Shown: in pieces, positions 18,701 through 24,718 of the stretch
How positions within the stretch are numbered: the stretch's first letter is position 1
Layout: the number at the start of each line of letters is the position of its first letter
Assembly (NCBI GenBank): GCA_022750415.1
Contig: JAKIVT010000007.1
Location: 1-39,348 of the forward strand
Direction of reading: 5' to 3'
Length of the DNA: 39,348 nucleotides
Source: Thermoplasmata archaeon
GTDB lineage: Archaea; Thermoplasmatota; Thermoplasmata; Lutacidiplasmatales; UBA184
Translations under genes and position numbers: made by a program
The notes under the pieces: model-generated
What the model was told of the DNA's origin: nothing
Seen by the model: the letters and a program-made list of their open reading frames with translations, nothing else
Databases searched by the model: none

Positions 18701-19996
18701 GTCTCGCCGAGCCACACGAGCGCGACCGTCACCGTCGACGGCTCGGGGACCGTGTTCGGGATCGTCGCCGGGTTCGTCCTCTCCGGATTCGTGGTGAGTC
18801 CCTTGACCACCGACGTGGGCGCGCTCGTCCACATCAACGTCACCGCGAACGGCACCGGTCCGCTGAGCTACAAGTACCTCGGACTCCCGGTGAACTGCAA
18901 CTCGGTCAACCGGGCGAACGCCTCCTGCCGACCGGGGGCGTCGGGAACGTACCCGATCCACGCCGCCGTCACGGACTCGGGCGGCGCCGTCGAGATGACC
19001 CCCACCCTCCTCCTCAACGTCGTCGGGGACCCCCTCGTCGCCGCGTTCAGTGCGACCCCCGCCGTCGTGGATCTTGGGATCCACGTCGCGTTCTCGGTCA
19101 CCGTCCAACAGGGACTCGGGCCGTACACGTTCCTCTACACGAGCCTCCCACCCGGTTGCGCGACCACCAACGGCCCGACGCTTTCGTGCTCGCCCGGCAT
19201 GGTCGGCCCGTTCCTCGTCAAGGTGACCGTGACCGACTCCGTCGGGCTGGTCACCTCGTCCACGACGTCCCTTACCGTTGAGGCGAACCCGAAGGTGACC
19301 GGAGTCTCCGTCAGCCGCTCGACCCTCGATGTCGGCGCGACCACCTACCTCAACGTCAGCTCGACGGGCGGAACCGGACCCTTCTCGTTCACCTACGCGG
19401 GCCTCCCGGCCGGATGCGCGGCGACGACCGGTCCGAACCTGACGTGCAATCCGACGGTCGCCGGGACGGCGAACGTGACGGCGACGGTCCACGACACCTT
19501 CGGCAGGATCTCGACGAGCTCCGTCGTGACGCTCACGGTACATCCCCGCCCGTCCGTTGCCGCGTTCACCGCCTCCCCGTCCACGATCCACCTGGGGCAA
19601 ATCACCGTGTTTCTCGTGACCACGGCGGGGGGGACCGGCGCCCCGGACTTCGCCTACGCGAGCCTGCCGCCGGGCTGCCCGCCGGGGATCGGACTCCAGA
19701 CGTTCAGTTGCACGCCGAGCGCGACGGGGACGTACTCGGTCACGGTGACGATCGTCGATGCGGACTCGGAGAAGGCGAACGGGACGACCACGCTCACGGT
19801 GGTCCCCGTGGCGGCCGGGAACCCGTCGCCGAACGGCCCGTCCCCGGGTTCCGACATCCAGTGGAAGTACGTCGCGCTCATCGGCGCCATCGCGCTCGTC
19901 ATCGCCGTCGTCCTCGTTTGGCGCTTCGGCCGACCCCCCGAGCCCGTGGTTCCCCCCGCGGAACCCGAGACGGCCCCTCCGGGCGCTCCCCCTTGA
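15794..19996 (+). CDS. Giant multidomain surface protein with Ig-like repeats and C-terminal anchor, 1400 aa
   Basis: A hydrophobic export segment at about residues 38-62 (STAIGIALVLGVLL...) is followed by: a Cys-containing region of about 400 residues unlike any family I know; roughly five InlB-B-like units with 'FGGWTVTGG', 'FASWSATGP', 'FLSWSVLPG', 'FQRWTVSNS', 'FLGWNVTGP' and 'FLGWSTS' (about residues 500-1000); four tandem Ig-like repeats of about 86 residues (about 1000-1340); a membrane span (about 1357-1376) and a Pro/Glu-rich tail. The architecture suggests a rod projecting from the cell surface, perhaps an adhesin or S-layer-associated protein. Sequons are abundant. It follows the GT-C-like gene by 58 nt and may be cotranscribed. 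An ATG at 15857 (MQKGTSRP) is an alternative start. Confidence 0.8.
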   Translation: MKRRSAFLDHAGPAHAGFGRTMQKGTSRPETGRLDRSTAIGIALVLGVLLGPGALLPLGIGAAGPSADTSKTGPSAPTVAPPAPPSQLAGPSVLPAPCDGPWPAFAGPLPNSSGCDGRDQAVAGFYSSVAGGAGNVSMQLTLPVDRTPTANQSDLYRAIWVGLVLSEPAAWMGECFVQIRFQPDANWTPTLGGPATSTNNWTGAVVGWEFDRATGSVDDCVDQPLYSSVASNSTYLALAGGDVLNLTTNGWAGGASGESISVADTTSGAVATINGLNDHGAPLEPAYATANVLNGLSGSAAEIPSVSVGVELAGGANPSIPSNSSFGGCTPGVSPATPANPSIPCPSYDPTSWINDTASPLRFTPPVFTATTTARSSEVLFSSSVGGTAGVTSLSNKTCTGRIGSAYCTYPWYSYSCGAGSFEFGATDYSGVTSDFGEQNQFGSTATPNLLGYSQFAANPFAVPGCGAGSQNVSVGVRAGSGLVQLLGSNYTIPTAVSLTSGAFELTGLPTGGQSFGGWTVTGGCAVGNAASASTTLVVTGAGTVVAQFTATPTLTNVTFDSTGASGSIVLGSVATLGPSGPLATEGNLTSVLLASGSYPIQSAPPPGWAFASWSATGPAYVVESAAAASWLVVSSAGGVATVTAELTPDGTNVTVVAQVVGAGTVSIGGTAIPYNATSRTSIGAVNLSAGTISLVANASPGWRFLSWSVLPGGVSLPGNSTEANVTLANGTAYVFGEFAALVTVLSQPSAGGQVVFDGGPPQSNGSSVPLTPGLHALGAAPFGGYAFQRWTVSNSSALWVSKPLQALTHVTVNTTGTLTAVFASTTNETLTLQAAPAAGGFIQFNFDNLSANPTINTSVAASTFQLHAVANYGYRFLGWNVTGPASVLPGELTVTGTGAVVTARFGARFFPVTFVVTRPGTVALTVNGVAEPSGVTLGLARGVYPLSATVTAPNTTFLGWSTSLVIGNVSPSHTSATVTVDGSGTVFGIVAGFVLSGFVVSPLTTDVGALVHINVTANGTGPLSYKYLGLPVNCNSVNRANASCRPGASGTYPIHAAVTDSGGAVEMTPTLLLNVVGDPLVAAFSATPAVVDLGIHVAFSVTVQQGLGPYTFLYTSLPPGCATTNGPTLSCSPGMVGPFLVKVTVTDSVGLVTSSTTSLTVEANPKVTGVSVSRSTLDVGATTYLNVSSTGGTGPFSFTYAGLPAGCAATTGPNLTCNPTVAGTANVTATVHDTFGRISTSSVVTLTVHPRPSVAAFTASPSTIHLGQITVFLVTTAGGTGAPDFAYASLPPGCPPGIGLQTFSCTPSATGTYSVTVTIVDADSEKANGTTTLTVVPVAAGNPSPNGPSPGSDIQWKYVALIGAIALVIAVVLVWRFGRPPEPVVPPAEPETAPPGAPP
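18790..19805 (+). repeat. Four tandem Ig-like coding repeats of about 86 codons with paired cysteines
   Basis: Units begin near 18790, 19046, 19304 and 19565. Each carries a 'D-V/L-G' start, a 'Y-x-x-L-P-x-G-C' turn, a second Cys 8-11 residues later followed by x-P, then 'G-x-Y/F-x-V-x-V-T-V-x-D'. The two cysteines are conserved in every unit, suggesting one internal disulfide each. Confidence 0.75.
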
Positions 19997-20012
19997 ACCC
20001 CGCCGGCGAATC

Positions 20013-20020
20013 GCTTATCG
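20013..20020 (+). promoter_or_regulatory. Weak TATA-like box (GCTTATCG)
   Basis: This element follows the stop of the giant surface protein gene and predicts transcription near 20043, just upstream of the conserved region of the second sulfatase-fold gene. Confidence 0.35.
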
Positions 20021-20054
20021 TCGTCCCCGGCTGGGTCCGCGCTCGGGGGGTTCC

Positions 20055-21536
20055 GTAGCGACGGTCGCGGCGGAATCCGCCGGTCGGGGGCCGCCCCCGA
20101 ACCTGGTCACGATCGTCCTCGACTGTGTTCGTGCGGAGAGCGTGGCCGCTTTCTCCGGCGGGGCCGGGGCGCCGACCCCCGAGCTCGACCGGCTGGTCTC
20201 GCGCGGGGCGACCCTCTTCTCCCATGCGATTGCGCCGGGGAACTGGACCGTCCCCTCCCACATGTCGATCATGACGGGGACGTACCCGTGGGTCCATCGG
20301 CGACGGACCTTCGAGCGGGGCGACCCGCCGATGGAGACGATCGCCATGTGGCTGCGCCGGCGCGGTTACGCGACCGCGTTGCTGAGCGAGGAAGCTCACC
20401 TCACCGGAGGGTACGGCCTCGAGGCGGGGTACGACGAGAAGTTCAGCCGGCGGATCGGCACCTCCGACGAGAACCGGACGACGGTGAACCGAACCCTCGG
20501 CCACGCGAAGTTCCTCTACTCCGACCCGTTCCGCAACCTCCTCGCGGGGGTCCCGCCGCTCGCCGTGCCGCTGACGACCCTCAACTTCGCGCAGGAGACC
20601 GCCTACAAACGCGACGTCTGCGGCGACTACCTGCTCGGCGATTGGGGTCGGTGGCTCGCCCGCCGACCGAAGGACCAGCCGTTCCACGCCTTCTTCAACT
20701 TCGTCGACGGACACGAGCCGTACCCCGAGCTCGCGGAAGGGCTCATGGACCGATTCTCTCGCCGCGGGTATGCCCAGATCCCGCGGTTCTACCTCCTCTC
20801 CGTACCCGGCTTGAAGGACCGGGTTCCTTGGGACCGGGTCCGTGCCGCCTATCAGAGGGCGATCACCGAAGCCGACCGGAAGGTCGGCCAGGTGATGGCG
20901 CTCCTCGAGAGCGCCGGGGAGCGCGACCGGACCTGGGTCATGGTCACGAGCGACCACGGCCAGTCCTTCGGGGAGGGCGGCAACATTTACCACGGGTGCG
21001 GCGCGAGTGACTCCGTCCTTCGAGTCCCGCTCTGGGTCGTCCCCCCCGGCAGCGTCGATGTTCCGAAGCGGGTCGACCGTTGGGTGACGCTGTGCGACGT
21101 TTCCTCCTGGATGAAATCCGCGGCACTCGGCCGCGTCCCCTACGACGCCGAGGGCCGGCCGGCCCTCCCTTTCCCGGTCTCGCCCCCCGACCGGACCACG
21201 ATCCTCGCGGAGGGCGGGCCGGCTTCCGACCCCAATCGCTCCCTCCTCGGGATCCGGGGGGAGGAAGCGTGGAACCGCCGCCAGATCGCGGCGTACCGGG
21301 GCCGGGAGAAATGGACGGTCGACCTCGTCAACGGGGACGTCCGGCATTGGCCGAACGGGGATGCCGGGGCGGCGGCGCTTCCTCCGCCGCTCGAGGGACA
21401 CGAGGCCACCGAGGCCAAGCACGCGGTGTTCGGAATCTTCAGCGCCGCCGACGTCGTTCGGTACGCCGGGGACGGACGGGAGCTCGTGCGCGACAGTCTC
21501 GACGACGTCCGGATGAAATCGTGGGGGTACGACTAG
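20055..21536 (+). CDS. Sulfatase-superfamily enzyme with Thr nucleophile, second copy, about 493 aa, start unresolved
   Basis: This is a paralog of the 11739 product: 'NLVTIVLDCVRAESV', 'NWTVPSHMSIMTGTYPWVHRR' (Thr replaces the sulfatase Cys/Ser), 'HAFFNFVDGHEPYPE', 'WVMVTSDHGQSFGEGGNIYHG' and a final 'DDVRMKSWGYD'. It should bind two metals and act on a phosphoester or similar group rather than a sulfate ester. The frame is open back to an ATG at 19758, but that start lies 239 nt inside the preceding gene. Between it and the first conserved residues there is no in-frame ATG, GTG or TTG. The nominal start given is a GTA codon that would be an ideal GTG if one base were misread; a CTG at 20031 is another option. 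It is convergent with the phosphohydrolase pair downstream. Confidence 0.75.
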   Translation, partial: VATVAAESAGRGPPPNLVTIVLDCVRAESVAAFSGGAGAPTPELDRLVSRGATLFSHAIAPGNWTVPSHMSIMTGTYPWVHRRRTFERGDPPMETIAMWLRRRGYATALLSEEAHLTGGYGLEAGYDEKFSRRIGTSDENRTTVNRTLGHAKFLYSDPFRNLLAGVPPLAVPLTTLNFAQETAYKRDVCGDYLLGDWGRWLARRPKDQPFHAFFNFVDGHEPYPELAEGLMDRFSRRGYAQIPRFYLLSVPGLKDRVPWDRVRAAYQRAITEADRKVGQVMALLESAGERDRTWVMVTSDHGQSFGEGGNIYHGCGASDSVLRVPLWVVPPGSVDVPKRVDRWVTLCDVSSWMKSAALGRVPYDAEGRPALPFPVSPPDRTTILAEGGPASDPNRSLLGIRGEEAWNRRQIAAYRGREKWTVDLVNGDVRHWPNGDAGAAALPPPLEGHEATEAKHAVFGIFSAADVVRYAGDGRELVRDSLDDVRMKSWGYD

Positions 21537-21542
21537 GCCCTT

Positions 21543-21578
21543 CCGCTCCGGGGATTGGAGCGGCCCTCCCTTCGGGCC
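21543..21578. terminator. Two adjacent hairpins between convergent genes
   Basis: CCGCTCC-7 nt-GGAGCGG is followed by an overlapping GGCCC-7 nt-GGGCC, within the 84 nt separating the stops at 21536 (+) and 21621 (-). They may mark transcript ends from both sides. No T-tract is present. Confidence 0.35.
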
Positions 21579-21620
21579 AACGAGAGCTCCTCGGGATCCG
21601 AGTTCCCGGGAGGGACCGAA

Positions 21621-23051
21621 TCAGGACGGTCCAGCCGCCGGCGGCACGCCGGCACCGATGGTCCGCCCTTGGACATGGGCGGGGATCGCGAGACCCCCGA
21701 GGGCGAGCAGGGTCGGGGCCACATCCCGGATCGCCTGCGGGGGAAGTTCCGTCCCCGTGGCCGCCCGGGGGTCCGAGATGAGGAGGACACCGTCGTACGA
21801 ATGGACGGCGTCGTCCGGGCCAGTGTCGTTTTCCTTGAGGTACAGACCCGGGTGTCCGACCGAGCCGGCCGACCGCCACTTCAGGTTCCCAAAGTAGGCC
21901 ATCAGGTCCGGAGGGTCGCCGGTAACGGATTCGTACATCGTCGCCGGATCGAGGAATCGCACGGGCATCGGGGACCCGTCCGGTCCGGACAATCCGGCCA
22001 GCTCCTCGACCAATCGGTCCCGAAGCGCGGCGACGTCCTGGGGCGCCACCACTCCCTGCGCTTCCCGCCCTCGGACGTTGAAGAACAACCGGGCGTAGTA
22101 TCCGCCGGCGCCCCAGACGGTCGTGTGGGCCCAGTCGACGTCGGTCTTCTCGAACGGAGTGGGGGCGGTGGGGGCCGTGCGAAACTTCAGGTAACCGTGT
22201 TCGGCCAACCAGCCGTTGATGCAGAAGCATCCGGCCATCGGCATGCTGCCGTGGTCGGAGGCGACCACGACGATCGCGTCCGCGGGGACATGGGCGAGAA
22301 GTCGCCCCATGCACTCGTCGACGATGGCGTAGTACTCCTCCACGACGTGCTCGAAGGGGTTTCCGGGCACGAAGCCGGGATGGGCCGGGTCAAAGTACTT
22401 CGTGTAGGCGTGGTGGAGCCGGTCGACCCCGATCTCGTGGATGGCGAAGACGTCCCACGGTTCGCGTTGGTACAGCTCCTCCGCGATCGCCCAGCGCTGT
22501 TGGGTCATCTGGACGATGTCCCGGTAGAGCTGCCGTCGCTCGGTGGCGCGGAAGGTGACGTCAAACCGGTAGTGGCCGAACCGAGCGTCGAGCTCGGCGG
22601 CGAGGGCCGCGGGGTAGGTCCAGTCGGTCGCGCCGGACGGGGTCAGGAAGTCCGAAATCGCGATCCCGTTCAGGTGGAGGGGCGGGTACCCCGGCGGCAT
22701 CCCGATCGCGCAGACCCGCCGTCCGGCATCGGAGAACAGCTCCCAGACCGAGGGGACGGGGAGCTTCGAGGTCGGCCCGTAGGTTTCCGTGTAGGAGAAA
22801 TTCTTCCGGTGGCGGAATCCGTAGAGCCCGAGGGTACCGGGGTCGACCCCGGTGAGCATGACCGGCCAGGAGGGGATCGAAATCGGTGGGTCGGTACTGC
22901 GAAGGACCGAATGGACGCCGCGCTGGAGCAGCTTCTGGACGTTGGGCATCCTCGGGAGGCATTGACCGAAGAGGTGTTCCGGGGTGGCCGAGTCGAGACC
23001 GATGACCACGAGGGGTCGCCGACCGCCCACCACCCGCCCGGCTCCCTTCAT
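21621..23051 (-). CDS. AP-superfamily phosphohydrolase (COG3379-like), Ser-nucleophile copy, about 476 aa
   Basis: Type I phosphodiesterase/nucleotide pyrophosphatase-like protein. Visible motifs are 'PLVVIGLDSATPEHLF' (metal Asp), 'DPPISIPSWPVMLTGVDPGTLGLYGFRHR' (nucleophile position is Ser), 'HEIGVDRLHHAY' and 'IVVVASDHGSMPMAGCFCINGWL' (metal ligands), and 'WGAGGYYARLFFNVRGREAQGVV'. No membrane span is evident. The tracked start at 23246 reads through a low-complexity Ser/Arg stretch overlapping the upstream gene; the ATG at 23051 (MKGAGRVVGGRRPLVV) lies 43 nt after the upstream stop and begins just before the first strand, so I chose it. It is the second gene of a tandem pair with 23095-24492. 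The substrate is unknown; glycan or lipid phosphodiesters are plausible from the neighbours. Confidence 0.8.
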   Translation of the reverse strand: MKGAGRVVGGRRPLVVIGLDSATPEHLFGQCLPRMPNVQKLLQRGVHSVLRSTDPPISIPSWPVMLTGVDPGTLGLYGFRHRKNFSYTETYGPTSKLPVPSVWELFSDAGRRVCAIGMPPGYPPLHLNGIAISDFLTPSGATDWTYPAALAAELDARFGHYRFDVTFRATERRQLYRDIVQMTQQRWAIAEELYQREPWDVFAIHEIGVDRLHHAYTKYFDPAHPGFVPGNPFEHVVEEYYAIVDECMGRLLAHVPADAIVVVASDHGSMPMAGCFCINGWLAEHGYLKFRTAPTAPTPFEKTDVDWAHTTVWGAGGYYARLFFNVRGREAQGVVAPQDVAALRDRLVEELAGLSGPDGSPMPVRFLDPATMYESVTGDPPDLMAYFGNLKWRSAGSVGHPGLYLKENDTGPDDAVHSYDGVLLISDPRAATGTELPPQAIRDVAPTLLALGGLAIPAHVQGRTIGAGVPPAAGPS

Positions 23052-23094
23052 TCGGGGACGTTCGCTCCCGACCCAGCTGGTCCGGGCCGCCGGA

Positions 23095-24492
23095 CTACAG
23101 GAGCTCCGGGATGGGTTTCCCCTGGACGTTGGCCGCCGGCTCGATGCCCATGCGCTTGAGGATCGTCGGCCCGATGTCGATGCCGACCTTCGGTTCGAGG
23201 TGGACCGAACCGGTCGTGCCGGGCGTTCGCACCGCGAAGATGCCATCGAACGAGTGGACCGAGTCGTCCGGACCGGTGTCGTTCTCCTCGAGGAAGAGAC
23301 CGCCGTATCCGATCGTCCCGGCCGATCGCCAGCGAAGGTCGCCGAAGTAGATCATCAGGTCGGGCGCGTCGCCCCGCACCTGTCGGTAGATCTTCGCCGG
23401 GATCTTGACATCCGGCTGGAGCGGTTGACCGTCCGGCCGACGGACCTCCGCGAGTTCGCGGGACATCCGTTCGATGGTCGCGGGCACGTCGGCGGGAGCG
23501 AGAATTCCCTCGGGTTCCCGGCCTTTGACGTTGAAGAAGATCCGGGCGTAGTAGCCGCCCGCCCCCCACGCCGTGGTCTTCGACCAGTCGATGGGGTACT
23601 TCTCGATCGCCGTGCCGCGCTTTTCCGGAGGACTCTTCAGGGTGAGGTACCCTTTCTGGATGAGCCACTCGTTGATGCAGAAGCAACCGTCCATCCCCTG
23701 GCTTCCATGGTCGGAGAGGACCATGACGGTGACGTCGTCCGGCACGAGCGCCATGAATTGCCCGATCTCTTCGTCCATCAACCGGTAGTAGTCGTCCACC
23801 AGCTTCGCGAACGCGGGATGCTTCTCGAACCTCGGATGCTTCTCGTCGAAGAATTTCCAGAACGTGTGATGGAGCCGGTCCGGGCCGATCTCGTGGAGCG
23901 CGAAGAAGTCCCACTTCTCTTTCTTCCAGAAGTGGCGCGCGACGGCCCAGCGCTTCCTCGTCATCTCGAACAACTCGACCCCGATCCGCTCCCGGTCCTC
24001 GGCCCGGAACGTGACGTCGAACTCGTAGCCGCCGGCGACCGCGAGGACCTCCGGGGCGAGGGACGCGGGGTGGACGAAGTCCTTCGCTTTCTGGGGGGTG
24101 AGGAAGTCGGAGATGTAGATCCCGTTGATCTTCGGCGGGGGGTACCCCGGCGGCATCCCGATCACGGCGCACCGCTTGCCGAGGCGCGTGAGCACCTCCC
24201 AAACCGGAGGGTGCGGGAGCATCTGGGGGCTGGGGGAGTACGTGTCCCAGTAGGTTCGGGGGCGCCGGTGCCGGAACCCGTAGATCCCGAGGGACCCCGG
24301 ATCCATGCCGGTGAACATCACGGCCCACGACGGGACGGTGATCGGTGGGTCGCACGCTTTGAGCGTCCCCCACTGGCACCGGGCGAGCAACTTTTGTAGG
24401 TTCGGCATTAGGCTTCGGAACCGGTCGAACAGAAGTTCGGGCGGAACCGAATCGAGGCCAAGAACGAGGACGCGTTCCGACGGAGGACCCAT
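23095..24492 (-). CDS. AP-superfamily phosphohydrolase (COG3379-like), Thr-nucleophile copy, 465 aa
   Basis: Same family as the adjacent downstream gene: 'RVLVLGLDSVPPELLFDRF', 'DPPITVPSWAVMFTGMDPGSLGIYGFRHR' (Thr nucleophile), 'HEIGPDRLHHTFWKFFDEKHPRF', 'VMVLSDHGSQGMDGCFCINEWLIQKGYL', 'WGAGGYYARIFFNVKGREPEGIL' and 'ENDTGPDDSVHSFDGIFAV'. The length is typical of the family. Two divalent metals and a covalent phospho-Thr intermediate are expected from the superfamily. A TATA-like box 27 nt upstream of the ATG suggests a leaderless transcript that also carries the 21621 gene. It is divergent from the glycan-assembly run, with which it shares a 220-nt promoter region. It is probably cytoplasmic, since no signal is visible. 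Confidence 0.83.
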   Translation of the reverse strand: MGPPSERVLVLGLDSVPPELLFDRFRSLMPNLQKLLARCQWGTLKACDPPITVPSWAVMFTGMDPGSLGIYGFRHRRPRTYWDTYSPSPQMLPHPPVWEVLTRLGKRCAVIGMPPGYPPPKINGIYISDFLTPQKAKDFVHPASLAPEVLAVAGGYEFDVTFRAEDRERIGVELFEMTRKRWAVARHFWKKEKWDFFALHEIGPDRLHHTFWKFFDEKHPRFEKHPAFAKLVDDYYRLMDEEIGQFMALVPDDVTVMVLSDHGSQGMDGCFCINEWLIQKGYLTLKSPPEKRGTAIEKYPIDWSKTTAWGAGGYYARIFFNVKGREPEGILAPADVPATIERMSRELAEVRRPDGQPLQPDVKIPAKIYRQVRGDAPDLMIYFGDLRWRSAGTIGYGGLFLEENDTGPDDSVHSFDGIFAVRTPGTTGSVHLEPKVGIDIGPTILKRMGIEPAANVQGKPIPELL

Positions 24493-24514
24493 AGGAGCGG
24501 CGCGGAGGACCGGT

Positions 24515-24524
24515 GAATAAAAGG
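24515..24524 (-). promoter_or_regulatory. TATA box (CCTTTTATTC) for the phosphohydrolase pair
   Basis: The clearest TATA element in the window, centred 27 nt upstream of the minus-strand ATG at 24492, so the mRNA is expected to be leaderless. Confidence 0.65.
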
Positions 24525-24670
24525 TTGACCGCCGACCGTCGATGGAACTCGGGGGACGAGACCCGGTCGGGAGCCCCGTTCTTCGGGGATTCCGGCCACC
24601 GCCGACCGAAACGGTGAGTACGTATGCGTGTGTCTCACATAGACACGCGATTTCGGAACCGGGGATAAGG

Positions 24671-24678
24671 CATTAAGA
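24671..24678 (+). promoter_or_regulatory. TATA-like box (CATTAAGA) upstream of the GT2 gene
   Basis: Centred about 25 nt upstream of an ATG at 24699 that opens a five-codon frame. The predicted transcription start abuts the 18-bp palindrome at 24701-24718. Confidence 0.5.
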
Positions 24679-24698
24679 AGGGGACTTCCGTCGAGAAG

Positions 24699-24716
24699 AT
24701 GCTCAATACGTATTGA
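24699..24716 (+). other. Possible five-codon leaderless ORF (MLNTY)
   Basis: ATG CTC AAT ACG TAT TGA lies at the spacing expected for a leaderless start. Its TGA overlaps the TTG at 24713 that opens the GT2 frame. It also coincides with a perfect palindrome, so the bases may be constrained by DNA binding rather than coding. Confidence 0.25.
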
Positions 24717-24718
24717 GC
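24701..24718. promoter_or_regulatory. 18-bp perfect palindrome GCTCAATACGTATTGAGC
   Basis: The 18 bases equal their own reverse complement and lie at the predicted transcription start of the GT2/phosphohexomutase/flippase run. This is a classic position and symmetry for a dimeric repressor operator. The core AATACGTATT shares ATACGTATT with the promoter at 2944-2952. Confidence 0.6.

Noticed and set aside
15413-19600. 1395-aa minus-strand ORF
   Set aside because: It is a low-complexity Arg/Gly/Asp translation antisense to the 1400-aa surface protein, which has a signal, repeats and an anchor.
24614-24648. Riboswitch or small RNA gene
   Set aside because: The pairings are short, mutually exclusive and upstream of the predicted transcription starts of both flanking genes; no known class fits.
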